Shown: in pieces, positions 15,119 to 23,480 of the stretch
How the letters are laid out: each line of letters opens with the position of its first letter
How positions within the stretch are numbered: the first letter of the stretch is position 1
NCBI GenBank assembly: GCA_938039975.1
Contig: CALHTM010000014.1
Span: 1 to 33,973, forward strand
Direction of reading: 5' to 3'
From: an uncultured Candidatus Saccharibacteria bacterium
GTDB taxonomy: Bacteria; Patescibacteriota; Saccharimonadia; Saccharimonadales; Saccharimonadaceae
DNA: 33,973 nt
The notes under the pieces: model-generated
The model's database searches: none
Seen by the model: only the letters and a program-made list of their open reading frames with translations
Told to the model about the DNA's origin: nothing
Translations under genes and position numbers: made by a program

Positions 15119-16122
15119 TGAGCGAAGAACATGGCGACAGCGGAGCAAAAATTGTAGTTATCGGAGGCGGCACTGGCAGCTTCACGCTGCTAACAGGTCT
15201 CAAAAAATACGTGTCTGATTTAACAGCGCTGGTCAATATGGCAGATGATGGCGGGTCGACGGGACAGCTGCGCGACGAGCTAGGCGTACTGCCGCCAGGC
15301 GATGTGCGGCAATGTTTAGTAGCACTGAGCGATAGTCCGCGGGTGCGCGATTTGTTTAATTATCGTTTCGATGATGGCAGTTTGAAGGGGCATGCTTTCG
15401 GTAATCTGTTTTTGACAGCGCTCGAGAAAATGACTGGTAGCTTCGGTGAAGCGGTACAGTTGGCTAGCCAAGTTCTCAATATTCAAGGCAGGGTAATTCC
15501 GACAACTTTAACCGATATTACGCTGTGTGTCGAGAGCGCTTCGGGCGAGCCGATCAAAGGACAATTCAAGATCGCGCATGCCGATATCGCTAAGCAGCCA
15601 AAAGTATGGTTAGAGCCAGAAGCAGTAGCGCATCCAGCGGCCGTCCAGGCGATTCTGGAAGCTGATATGGTGGTAATTGCACCAGGTAACCTATACGGCA
15701 GTTTAGCGCCAGCATTGGTGATTCGAGAAATCCAGGAGGCGCTAGCGACAACGTCGGCGAAGTGTGTCTTTGTCTGTAATTTGGTTACTAAGCCTGGTCC
15801 GACTGACAATTTGAGCGTAGTGGACTTTGCTAGCGAGATTGAGCGTTTGGCGGGCAGCGAGTTCCTTGATTATGTAGTTTTTAATACTGATCAGCCATCG
15901 GCAGAACTAATGGATAAGTATGCTCATGACGGTGAGCATGTGGTGCAATATGATATCAGCGAGCTAAAACGCCAGCACTACGAATTCCGCGGTGCGAGTA
16001 TCCTAGCGAAGAAAGTTTGGTCGGGCGCCCAATCGAGCGATCCGATTGCAGCGGTACGCAGTTTTATCCGGCATGACCCTGACGCAGTAGCACGCCAGCT
16101 GATGCGGATATATTTTGCATAA
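15115..16122 (+). CDS. yvcK: YvcK/CofD-family protein (gluconeogenesis factor)
   Basis: A 335-residue protein of the YvcK/CofD family. In Firmicutes and Actinobacteria, YvcK binds UDP-sugars and supports peptidoglycan synthesis and cell shape. The sequence shows the N-terminal nucleotide-binding GGGTGSFTLLTGLKK, MADDGGSTGQLRDELG, PPGDVRQCLVALS, GHAFGNLFLTALEK, and the later VIAPGNLYGSLAPAL. It overlaps the KwaB-like gene by 4 nt; AAGGGGA lies just upstream, so translation may begin at 15115 or at the second ATG at 15118. It precedes the division cluster, in keeping with a cell-wall role. Confidence 0.9.
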   Translation: MMSEEHGDSGAKIVVIGGGTGSFTLLTGLKKYVSDLTALVNMADDGGSTGQLRDELGVLPPGDVRQCLVALSDSPRVRDLFNYRFDDGSLKGHAFGNLFLTALEKMTGSFGEAVQLASQVLNIQGRVIPTTLTDITLCVESASGEPIKGQFKIAHADIAKQPKVWLEPEAVAHPAAVQAILEADMVVIAPGNLYGSLAPALVIREIQEALATTSAKCVFVCNLVTKPGPTDNLSVVDFASEIERLAGSEFLDYVVFNTDQPSAELMDKYAHDGEHVVQYDISELKRQHYEFRGASILAKKVWSGAQSSDPIAAVRSFIRHDPDAVARQLMRIYFA

Positions 16123-16150
16123 GCAGCGTTTTCTGTCATGGCTGACCTCT

Positions 16151-16174
16151 ATAGACGCTAGATATAGCGTCTAT
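16151..16174 (+). terminator. Hairpin after yvcK
   Basis: ATAGACGCT (16151-16159) and AGCGTCTAT (16166-16174) form a 9-bp perfect stem with a 6-nt loop, followed by a weak T stretch. Its ACGCTA/TAGCGT core is shared with the palindrome at 10186-10224. Confidence 0.5.
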
Positions 16175-16195
16175 TTGCTTGTTGAAACGCTATAG

Positions 16196-16217
16196 TTTTC
16201 CACGTTTTTGTGGAAAA
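16196..16217. repeat. Second hairpin in the yvcK-rsmH gap
   Basis: TTTTCCAC (16196-16203), six bases, then GTGGAAAA (16210-16217): an 8-bp perfect inverted repeat right after the first one. It has no T run on the plus strand. Confidence 0.55.
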
Positions 16218-16250
16218 GTAAAGAAGTTATCATTTTTAGTAAAAAAGGTA

Positions 16251-16280
16251 TTGCACAAGCATGATGAAACGTTGTATGAT
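16251..16280 (+). promoter_or_regulatory. Promoter-like pair with no evident gene
   Basis: TTGCAC (16251-16256), an 18-nt spacer and TATGAT (16275-16280). The transcript would run into a region without a clear gene for about 500 nt, so it could produce a small RNA or a long rsmH leader. Confidence 0.4.
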
Positions 16281-16771
16281 AAAGCCAGTGGCAAGGCAAG
16301 AGATAAGAATCTCGAGTCAAAACAAACACCACCGCGTAAAATAACAAAAGAAAGTAGGGTAGTCATGACTGACGCAGCTATTAGCCAATCTATGTACGGT
16401 AGGGCGGGCGTCTTAGTTTGCGTACCTGACGCTTACGTATCGCGGGCGACGCTGTCTTTGGGCGCGTAGCCGTATAGTTTGTGGTACTTTTACAATTTGA
16501 AGTTGGACATCCTCGAGATCAACAACCTGATAGTGAGCAGTGGAATATCGACCCACGCTAAAATTGTCGAAAGTTCTTTCCTCTAACACAACACCTCCCA
16601 AAAACTCCACCTCACACACAAGTCTCTCAAAGGTATGCTAAATACGATATGAGTTGTTTGACAGCTCTTGATTTTAAGCATACTTGACTAAACTAAAACA
16701 AACACACCTATGCGAAAACAAACAGCTCGCTATCAGATTGGTGATCTCGAGTCCCTCGCCAGACCTTATGG

Positions 16772-16777
16772 TATGAT
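16772..16777 (+). promoter_or_regulatory. -10 box of rsmH
   Basis: TATGAT ends 6 nt before the rsmH ATG; the six bases between are GGGGGA, which could also serve as a Shine-Dalgarno on a longer transcript. Confidence 0.45.
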
Positions 16778-16783
16778 GGGGGA

Positions 16784-17674
16784 ATGAGTATTAAAGAACA
16801 TCCACCACTTCATGTTCCAGTATTACTTAATGACGTTGTGCGGCTGCTTAATCCTAAAGATGGCGAGAGTTATCTCGACCTGACGGCTGGATACGGCGGG
16901 CACGCGAGCGCCATTGTCGAACGAACGCATAATTATCGCGGAATGACTTTGGTTGACCGCGATGAATTTGCACAAGCAAACCTAGCGGCATTTGTCGGCA
17001 AAGGGGCAGAGCTAATACACGCTGATTTTGTCAGCGCTGCCCGTCAGTTGATTGCTGCAGGTAAACAGTTTGATATGATATTGATTGATTTGGGGGTGTC
17101 GTCACCACAGCTTGATAGGGCTGAGCGAGGATTTTCTTTTTCGCATCGTGGTCCGCTGGATATGCGGATGGATCGGCGGCAAGCTTTAACTGCAGAGCAG
17201 GTGGTTAACACCTATTCGCAGGGCGAGCTGGAGCGGATTATTCGCGATTACGGTGAAGAGCGGCCAAATATTGCGCGGCGTTATGCTGCTGCGATTATTA
17301 AGGCTAGACCACTGGCGACAACTGAAGATTTGGCATCGGCTATCTTGAGGGCGCATGTCGGACGGCGCCAGCGAACGCATCCGGCGACACGTACTTTTCA
17401 GGCGATTCGGATTTTTGTAAACGATGAGCTTGAGCAAGTACAAGCGATTATGCCATTATTACCCGAGCTGTTGTCGCAGGGCGGGCGAGTCGGTGTAATT
17501 AGCTTTCATAGCCTGGAGGATCGTATTGTTAAGCAATACTTTGCCGAACAGGCTAAAAACGGCTACGAGGCAGAGCTTCGTATCATTACGAAGCATCCTG
17601 TCGATGGAGCCACTAAAGATGTTCACAATCCGCGCTCGCGAAGTGCTAAGCTTCGTGTCGCTGTGAAAATATAA
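16784..17674 (+). CDS. rsmH: 16S rRNA (cytosine-1402-N4)-methyltransferase
   Basis: RsmH (MraW) methylates C1402 in the decoding centre of 16S rRNA using S-adenosylmethionine. The 296-residue protein shows HVPVLLNDVV near the N-terminus, the SAM-binding YLDLTAGYGGHASAI (about residues 30-44), DLGVSSPQLDRAERGFSF, the DMRMD motif, and NDELEQ plus SFHSLEDRIVK near the C-terminus. Length and motifs are normal. It opens the division cluster as in many bacteria, though mraZ is absent. Confidence 0.96.
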   Translation: MSIKEHPPLHVPVLLNDVVRLLNPKDGESYLDLTAGYGGHASAIVERTHNYRGMTLVDRDEFAQANLAAFVGKGAELIHADFVSAARQLIAAGKQFDMILIDLGVSSPQLDRAERGFSFSHRGPLDMRMDRRQALTAEQVVNTYSQGELERIIRDYGEERPNIARRYAAAIIKARPLATTEDLASAILRAHVGRRQRTHPATRTFQAIRIFVNDELEQVQAIMPLLPELLSQGGRVGVISFHSLEDRIVKQYFAEQAKNGYEAELRIITKHPVDGATKDVHNPRSRSAKLRVAVKI

Positions 17675-17695
17675 AAACAGAAAGGAAGATGTAGC

Positions 17696-17770
17696 ATGAC
17701 TCGCCGCATCCAAGTACAAGTCCAAGCCGACGTTCAGCATGACATCACTGTCGTGCGCCGCGCCGCTTAG
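17696..17770 (+). CDS. 24-residue small ORF, possible leader peptide
   Basis: ATG at 17696 to TAG at 17768-17770 encodes a peptide rich in Val, Gln and Arg (starting MTRRIQVQVQ, ending VVRRAA). AGAAAGGAAG stands upstream at a workable distance. It lies between rsmH and ftsL and directly precedes an attenuator-like hairpin, so it could be a regulatory leader peptide. I recognise no family. Coding status is uncertain. Confidence 0.4.
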   Translation: MTRRIQVQVQADVQHDITVVRRAA

Positions 17771-17793
17771 GCAAAAATACACAACTCATAGGG

Positions 17794-17840
17794 CAGAGGA
17801 GCGTAATTTTCGTTTTTCTCCTAACGTTCCTCTGGCTTTT
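17794..17840 (+). terminator. Attenuator-like hairpin between rsmH and ftsL
   Basis: CAGAGGAGCGT (17794-17804) pairs with ACGTTCCTCTG (17824-17834) over 11 bp with one G-U, and GCTTTT follows. It would partly end transcription before ftsL. Confidence 0.6.
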
Positions 17841-17875
17841 GAGTGTCAAAATAAATAACAAAACGAATCCACCAC

Positions 17876-18226
17876 ATGTCATATTCACGAACTACACAAT
17901 TTAATAGCCGGCGCCAAGGTAATTATGGGCGCAACCGCAATACAGTTGCTTTTGCATCGGCTATCAAACTCGGCCCGATTTCTAATGCGATTATTATTGC
18001 ACTTCTCTTGACGCTGCTAGGTCTGTTATACTTAACGCAAGCGGGGAGTGTTTCGGGCTATGATTATGAGTCAAATGACGTCAGTAATAAAATTTCGACG
18101 TTGACCGAACAGAAGAGTGATCTGGCGGTTGAGAATGCTCGCCTGACAGCTCTGCAATCGGTCAAAGACAGCAGCGTTGCTCAAAGGATGGCTGCCCCGG
18201 CCGATACTCAGTATGTAAGCAAATAG
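17876..18226 (+). CDS. ftsL: FtsL-like cell division protein
   Basis: A 116-residue single-pass membrane protein in the position of ftsL. Residues 1-30 are basic and cytoplasmic, about 35-55 form a membrane helix (ISNAIIIALLLTLLGLLYL), and about 66-95 form a coiled coil (KISTLTEQKSDLAVENARL) outside the membrane. This is the FtsL/DivIC layout; those proteins join FtsQ in the divisome and activate FtsW-FtsI. Primary sequence is poorly conserved in the family, so the name rests on topology and on being followed by ftsI 12 nt downstream. Confidence 0.75.
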   Translation: MSYSRTTQFNSRRQGNYGRNRNTVAFASAIKLGPISNAIIIALLLTLLGLLYLTQAGSVSGYDYESNDVSNKISTLTEQKSDLAVENARLTALQSVKDSSVAQRMAAPADTQYVSK

Positions 18227-18238
18227 GAGTTTAAGATC

Positions 18239-19996
18239 ATGAGTGTATCGCCAACTCGTTTTATTCGACGCTCGAGAGTTGGCTTTTTGTTTAGTATAGT
18301 GTTGGTCGTCTCGGCCATTTTTGTAGTGCAACTTTTCGTGGTGCAGGTAGTGCGGCATGATTACTATGTAACACAGGCTGATAATGAGCAGATTAAGAAG
18401 TTCACACTCAAAGCGCAGCGCGGCGAGATTTACGCTATGGACGGCAGCGACCCGAAGCCGCTGGTGATGAATGAGACTGTCTATAAAGTTTGGGCAGATC
18501 CAACACAGGTGTCTGACAAGCAGGCGGTGGTAGATACGCTGAATAGCGTAGCTGGCGGCAACGTAGTTGATGGCTTCGCGGCGCTGATTGACAAAAAACC
18601 TAGCCGCTACCAAATTTTGACGAAATATATTACGCGGACTCAGGCTGAATTAATCAAGAAGAAAAAGCTAGCGGGTATCGGTTTCGAAGTTGGAACGCGC
18701 CGGGTCTATCCTGAAGGACGATTGGCTAGCCAGGTTTTGGGTTTTGTTAATCACGAGGGTAAAGGAGTATATGGCTTCGAGCAAGCTAATAACCAAACTC
18801 TGTCTGGGCGCGATGGCATGCTCAAAACGGTGACGGATGCTCGCGATGTACCGCTGACAATTGGCGATAAGAATGTCCGCCAGCCGGCAGTAAATGGCCA
18901 GAGTATTGTTTTGACGATTGATCGTAATATCCAGACACAAGTCGAATCAGCGCTTGAGGCTGGTGCTAAGCGTAGTAAAGCCACTAGAGCAAGCGCTATC
19001 GTCATGGAGCCAAGTACTGGCAAAGTGCTGGCAATGGCTAATATGCCGACGTATGATCCATCGAATATCAATACTTCTGATGTGTCGGTCTTTAATAATG
19101 ATACGATTTCGCATCCGTACGAAGCGGGCTCTGATGTCAAGACTTTCACGGTAGCGACCGGAATCGACAAGGGTGTTATCTCGCCGCAGAGTACTTACAA
19201 CAATACTGGTAAAATAAAAGTTGAAGATATCACAATAAATAATGCTTCAAAAAATAGTTTTTTGAACGGCGATATCACTATGCAGACAGCGCTGAACTGG
19301 TCGCTGAATACTGGTATGGTAACGATTGCGCAGCGGCTGGGAAATGGTTCTTATATTACTCGCGGCGCTCGCGATACGATTTATGATTACTTTTATAATC
19401 GTTTCCGGCTGGGGCAGCTGACTGGTATTGAGCTGGCGAATGAGGCGGGCGGCACAGTTATTTCGCCAGCACAGCAAGAAGGTAATGCCGTGCGTTACAG
19501 TAATATGGTGTTTGGCCAGGGTATGAATGTGACAATGCTGCAGGTGGCGAGCGGTTTTTGTTCGGTAGTTAATGGCGGCGTATATCACGCGCCAACGATT
19601 ATTAACGGTACGATGGGTGATGGCGGCAAGTTCGCGGCTACGGCGGCAAAGACTAGCGCTCGTGCTATCAGCGAAGCTTCGTCGCAGACAGTGCGCGAAA
19701 TGGTGCATCAGGCTCATTATGCGACATATAAACCGCATGACGACTCGGAGCGCTGGCTAGTTGGCGGCAAGACCGGTACTTCGCAGGTGATTGTTAACGG
19801 TAAGTATGATGATAACGAGACGATTGGTACCTATCTGGGTTTTGGCGGCGAATATGGTAAAATCCCGCGTTACGTTATCATGGTAGAGATAGCGGCAGAC
19901 GGCCGCGGTATGGGCGGCGGCTCGGACGCTAAGCCTATTTTCAACGAGATATCCAACTGGATGATAAAATACTTAAAATTAGCCCCGAGAGAGTAG
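18239..19996 (+). CDS. ftsI: Penicillin-binding protein, FtsI/PBP2 class B transpeptidase
   Basis: A 585-residue class B penicillin-binding protein that cross-links septal peptidoglycan. It has an N-terminal membrane anchor (about residues 15-38), a dimerisation/pedestal region starting at AQRGEIYAMDG, and a transpeptidase domain with SxxK as S298-DVK, SxN as S355-LN, and KTG at residues 511-513 (GGKTGTSQ). The usual STFK around the nucleophile is replaced by SDVK; the catalytic Ser and Lys remain. AGGAG stands before the ATG. It lies between ftsL and mraY, and its partner FtsW is encoded two genes downstream. Confidence 0.93.
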   Translation: MSVSPTRFIRRSRVGFLFSIVLVVSAIFVVQLFVVQVVRHDYYVTQADNEQIKKFTLKAQRGEIYAMDGSDPKPLVMNETVYKVWADPTQVSDKQAVVDTLNSVAGGNVVDGFAALIDKKPSRYQILTKYITRTQAELIKKKKLAGIGFEVGTRRVYPEGRLASQVLGFVNHEGKGVYGFEQANNQTLSGRDGMLKTVTDARDVPLTIGDKNVRQPAVNGQSIVLTIDRNIQTQVESALEAGAKRSKATRASAIVMEPSTGKVLAMANMPTYDPSNINTSDVSVFNNDTISHPYEAGSDVKTFTVATGIDKGVISPQSTYNNTGKIKVEDITINNASKNSFLNGDITMQTALNWSLNTGMVTIAQRLGNGSYITRGARDTIYDYFYNRFRLGQLTGIELANEAGGTVISPAQQEGNAVRYSNMVFGQGMNVTMLQVASGFCSVVNGGVYHAPTIINGTMGDGGKFAATAAKTSARAISEASSQTVREMVHQAHYATYKPHDDSERWLVGGKTGTSQVIVNGKYDDNETIGTYLGFGGEYGKIPRYVIMVEIAADGRGMGGGSDAKPIFNEISNWMIKYLKLAPRE

Positions 19997-20005
19997 GGTA
20001 GGGAG

Positions 20006-20011
20006 TATAAT
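20006..20011 (+). promoter_or_regulatory. -10 box of mraY
   Basis: TATAAT ends 6 nt before the mraY ATG. An internal promoter inside the division cluster is suggested. Confidence 0.5.
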
Positions 20012-20017
20012 GGTAAT

Positions 20018-21052
20018 ATGTCGATTGTAACTTTTGGAAACGAATTGAACTCGGTTTTTCTAATGAGCTTGATGGCGTTTCTACTGGCGATGCTGCTAAC
20101 GCCAGTATATACATATTTTGCTTACAAATATAAATTCTGGAAAACACAGCGTACAGCAGCGGTAACTGGCGAAAAACTCAAGATTTTTAACTTATTACAT
20201 AAGAAGAAAATCGAGCGGCATATTCCGACCATGGCGGGAATAATTGCCGTAGTGGCGATTATGGCGGTGACGCTGGCCTTTAATCTGGATCGAGCGCAAA
20301 CTTGGCTGCCATTGGCGGCGTTGGTTGGCGGCGCGGCGATTGGTTTGATTGATGATATTTTGAATGTTTTTGGCTCTAATCGCAAGGATGCTGGCTTGCG
20401 CAGCTGGGTGAAATTTGCCATGATTATCGGCGTCGGGCTGGTGCTGGGCTGGTTTTTCTTCTGTAAGCTCGGCTACTCGTCGGTGCATATCCCATACGTT
20501 GGCGATTGGCAAATGGGCGCGTGGATTGTCGGATTGTTTGTGTTTGCGGTGGTAGCGACGGGTAACGCGGTCAATATAAGCGACGGCCTGGACGGCTTGG
20601 CAGGCGGTTTGCTGGTAATGTCGTTTTCAGCATTTGGTGTGATTGCGCTATTGCAAGGCCATTTGAAGTTAGCGGCGTTCTGCTTCACGGTGGTCGGCGC
20701 GTTGCTGAGTTATTTGTGGTTCAACATCTTTCCAGCACGGTTCTTTATGGGCGACGTTGGCAGCTTTGCTTTTGGGACGAGCTTGGGTGTGGTAGCGATG
20801 ATGACCAACACGCTGTTTTTGCTGCCGATTATCGGCATATTGTTCGTGGTCGAGGCTGGGTCGAGCTTGTTGCAGATGACCAGCAAGAAATTATTCCATC
20901 GCAAGATATTCCTGTCGGCGCCGATTCATCATCACTTAGAGGCGTCAGGCTGGCCAGAGGCTAAAGTGACGATGCGTTTTTGGGTGATTGCTGGCGTGGC
21001 GGCTTTCGTGGGTATAGCAATGGCGATGACCGGGGGGCACATCGCTCCGTGA
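20018..21052 (+). CDS. mraY: Phospho-N-acetylmuramoyl-pentapeptide transferase
   Basis: MraY makes lipid I from UDP-MurNAc-pentapeptide and undecaprenyl phosphate at the inner face of the membrane. The 344-residue protein is strongly hydrophobic with about ten membrane helices. Signature sites are GLIDDILNVFG, the NISDGLDGLAGG loop, FMGDVGSFAFG with a catalytic Asp, and the APIHHHLEASGWPEAKVTMRFW block near the C-terminus. Its TGA overlaps the GTG start of ftsW by 3 nt. Confidence 0.96.
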   Translation: MSIVTFGNELNSVFLMSLMAFLLAMLLTPVYTYFAYKYKFWKTQRTAAVTGEKLKIFNLLHKKKIERHIPTMAGIIAVVAIMAVTLAFNLDRAQTWLPLAALVGGAAIGLIDDILNVFGSNRKDAGLRSWVKFAMIIGVGLVLGWFFFCKLGYSSVHIPYVGDWQMGAWIVGLFVFAVVATGNAVNISDGLDGLAGGLLVMSFSAFGVIALLQGHLKLAAFCFTVVGALLSYLWFNIFPARFFMGDVGSFAFGTSLGVVAMMTNTLFLLPIIGILFVVEAGSSLLQMTSKKLFHRKIFLSAPIHHHLEASGWPEAKVTMRFWVIAGVAAFVGIAMAMTGGHIAP

Positions 21053-22347
21053 TTGGCGCTCGGCATCGCAACACGTACGCACAGTTTACTGATGGTAAAA
21101 TCCAGCGTAAACACCGGCCTGATTATTGGTTGATGTTATGTGCGGCGTTGTTAATGCTGGTAGGAATGATAATTGTTTATTCGGTCGGGCCGCAGTATGC
21201 TAATTTGCAGAATAGTGCTTATGGCAGCGATTATTCTAGCACGTATTTCTTTTTCAAACAGCTTATGGGTATTAGCCTGGCAGTTAGTGGTTTTGCACTG
21301 TTGATATTAGTACCGTTTGATTATCTCAAGAAGTATATTTTTCAGTTAATGATGATCGGAATTGGCTTATCGTTTTTGCTTTTTTTGATTGGAAATATTC
21401 TGCATATTGATGCAATAGCGCAGAACACGCTAGGCGCTTATCGCTGGTTTCACTTGGGACCAGTCAATTTTCAGCCGTCCGAGCTGCTAAAATTAGCAAT
21501 GACTTTGTATATGGCGGTGTTTTTAGGTAAACGCTACCAAGAGGGTAAGATAAACGACTTGAAAGAAACAGTCTACCCAGCAGCTGCACTGGTCGGCTTT
21601 TTGTTATTTATTGTCGTAGTGTTGCAAAAAGACATGGGCTCGGGAGTGGCGATAGCAGCAGCTGCGGCGTCGATATTTATGGTGAGTACGATAAGAATGA
21701 AAACTCTGATGCAAATTGCATTAGTGGGCGTGCTGTTTTTGGGACTCACGGCAGTAACGGCGCCGCACCGGTTGGAACGGATTACGACGTTTTTCGGAGC
21801 GAGTAAATCAGCCTCGCAAGACGATAACGATTATCATATCAAAAACGCAATGATTGCGTTGGGGACAGGCGGGTTAACTGGCCGCGGTATCGGCAAGAGT
21901 ATTCAATCGACAGGCTACTTACCAGAGGCAATTAACGATTCGATTTTTGCTGTAATTGGCGAGATTTTTGGTTTTGCCGGGACGGTATTGGTAGTAGTGT
22001 TGTTTGCAGCTTTGTTGCTGCGGGTTTTGCGAGTTGCTGAATACTCGCCAGATATGACCAGGCGATTGGTAGTGGCGGGTATTTTTGGCTGGTTATTTGC
22101 GCACTTCTTCATGAATATCGCATCAATGATTCACCTAGCGCCGTTAACAGGTATAACGCTGCCGTTCTTGAGTGCTGGCGGCAGTAGTATGCTGTTTTCG
22201 GGCGCGGCTTTGGGGATTGTTTTCCAGTTATCGCGATATACTGCACATAAACCAATAGATATAGGAGGCCAAGATGCGGATATTAGCCGTAGGCGGCGGC
22301 TCGGGGGGTCACGTTACTCCAGTTGTCGCCGTGTTGCGAGAAGTTAA
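21049..22347 (+). CDS. ftsW: SEDS family lipid II polymerase FtsW
   Basis: A 432-residue SEDS glycosyltransferase that polymerises lipid II with its partner FtsI. It has about ten membrane helices, NFQPSELLKLAM with the conserved PSEL, QKDMGSG with the catalytic-type Asp, and GITLPFLSAGGSSML near the C-terminus. I chose the GTG at 21049, which overlaps the mraY stop codon; a G-rich stretch about 10 nt upstream may serve as ribosome site. Its last 74 nt overlap the 5' end of murG in another frame, giving a basic, Arg/Ser-rich tail. Confidence 0.93.
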   Translation: MIGARHRNTYAQFTDGKIQRKHRPDYWLMLCAALLMLVGMIIVYSVGPQYANLQNSAYGSDYSSTYFFFKQLMGISLAVSGFALLILVPFDYLKKYIFQLMMIGIGLSFLLFLIGNILHIDAIAQNTLGAYRWFHLGPVNFQPSELLKLAMTLYMAVFLGKRYQEGKINDLKETVYPAAALVGFLLFIVVVLQKDMGSGVAIAAAAASIFMVSTIRMKTLMQIALVGVLFLGLTAVTAPHRLERITTFFGASKSASQDDNDYHIKNAMIALGTGGLTGRGIGKSIQSTGYLPEAINDSIFAVIGEIFGFAGTVLVVVLFAALLLRVLRVAEYSPDMTRRLVVAGIFGWLFAHFFMNIASMIHLAPLTGITLPFLSAGGSSMLFSGAALGIVFQLSRYTAHKPIDIGGQDADISRRRRLGGSRYSSCRRVARS

Positions 22348-23461
22348 AAAACAGCAGCCAGATGCGGAATTGCGGTTTTGGGTTGACCGCAAATTTAGCA
22401 AGCAAGCGCGCAACGTTATGGCTAGCTTTGATAACTCGGTGCGCGTAGATGTCATTGCTAGCGGTAAATTACGCCGCTATCATAATCTTAGCGTTGTGCG
22501 TCAGCTGTTACGCTTACGGACGATTGTGTGGCCAAATTTTGTTGATGCGCTCAAGGTATGCGTGGGTTTTGTTCAGAGCTTAGTGAAGCTGATTGCCTGG
22601 CGTCCAGATGTGATATTTACGAAAGGAGGCTACGTTTGCATGCCGGTCGGCTTGGCGGCGCATGTGCTGCGTATTCCGCTAGTAATTCACGACTCAGACG
22701 CTCATCCAGGGTTAACTAATCGCGTATTGGCACGTTGGGCTGATCGCATTGGCACTGGCGCTCCGCTAGAGTATTATCCGTACCCCAAGGCGATTAGTCG
22801 TTACGTTGGCGTACCGATCCGTGAAGGATTCAAGCCGTATAGCGAGCAGCAGCGCCGCGTGGTTAAGGAAAAACTAGGATTTCCAAGTAACAGACCGTTA
22901 GTGCTGGTTACTGGCGGCGGTTTGGGTGCGGAACGGTTGAATAATGCTGTGGCAGATACTATTAGCGAACTTACACAGTTCACTAGCGTAATTTTAATAA
23001 CTGGTACTGGCCAATATGCCGAGATTCGGCGGCGATTGCCAGAGGATACAGATCAAGTTAAAGTTTACGATTTCGTTAGCGACGGTATGATTGATATGCT
23101 TGGTGCGGCTGATGTTGTGGTAGCACGAGCTGGCGCGACTACAATTCTCGAGTTGGCAGCGCTGGCCAAGCCGACAATCTTGGTGCCCAACGGCTTTTTG
23201 ACCGGCGGTCATCAAATTAAAAATGCCAAGGTGTACGAAGATAAAGGCGCTGTCAAAGTCATCGACGAAATGCAAATGGAAAAAACGCCACAGTTGCTCG
23301 TCGATGAGATAAAAAACCTTATTGATGATCCCGCAGAAGCACGGCGAATGGGGCAGGCTTTTCTGTCGTTTGCGCACCCTGGTGCTGCTAAAGATATGGC
23401 TGATATGATTCTAGATGCTGCTAATAGCCGCCGAACAAACCCTGATAGTGCTGCAAAATGA
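22274..23461 (+). CDS. murG: UDP-GlcNAc:lipid I GlcNAc transferase MurG
   Basis: MurG adds GlcNAc to lipid I to give lipid II, peripherally on the inner membrane face. The 395-residue GT-B protein shows VGGGSGGHVTPVVAV at the N-terminus, IHDSDAHPGLTNR, GGGLGAERLNNAV at the start of the C-terminal domain, and ARAGATTILELAALAKPTIL for UDP-GlcNAc binding. It is about 40 residues longer than the E. coli protein. A perfect AGGAGG sits 6 nt before the ATG, inside ftsW. Confidence 0.95.
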   Translation: MRILAVGGGSGGHVTPVVAVLREVKKQQPDAELRFWVDRKFSKQARNVMASFDNSVRVDVIASGKLRRYHNLSVVRQLLRLRTIVWPNFVDALKVCVGFVQSLVKLIAWRPDVIFTKGGYVCMPVGLAAHVLRIPLVIHDSDAHPGLTNRVLARWADRIGTGAPLEYYPYPKAISRYVGVPIREGFKPYSEQQRRVVKEKLGFPSNRPLVLVTGGGLGAERLNNAVADTISELTQFTSVILITGTGQYAEIRRRLPEDTDQVKVYDFVSDGMIDMLGAADVVVARAGATTILELAALAKPTILVPNGFLTGGHQIKNAKVYEDKGAVKVIDEMQMEKTPQLLVDEIKNLIDDPAEARRMGQAFLSFAHPGAAKDMADMILDAANSRRTNPDSAAK

Positions 23462-23467
23462 TATAAT
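23462..23467 (+). promoter_or_regulatory. -10-like box before ftsQ
   Basis: TATAAT begins at the last base of the murG TGA plus one and lies 13 nt before the ATG at 23481, leaving a leader of only about 6 nt. Confidence 0.4.
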
Positions 23468-23480
23468 TAATACCACAAGC

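Larger units (their letters stand above)
16123..16783 (+). other. Gene-poor 660-nt region before rsmH
   Basis: The stretch holds two hairpins (16151-16174, 16196-16217) and a promoter-like pair. A 34-codon frame opens with ATG at 16365 and closes with TAG at 16467-16469. A long inverted repeat follows: GTATGCT (16633-16639) against AGCATAC (16677-16683). The small frame has no convincing Shine-Dalgarno and I do not recognise its product. No mraZ is seen, although that gene often precedes rsmH. I could not fit tmRNA, RNase P or SRP RNA to it. Confidence 0.5.

Noticed and set aside
16413..16619. 68-codon minus-strand ORF
   Set aside because: Starts with a non-ATG codon, no Shine-Dalgarno, no recognisable family.
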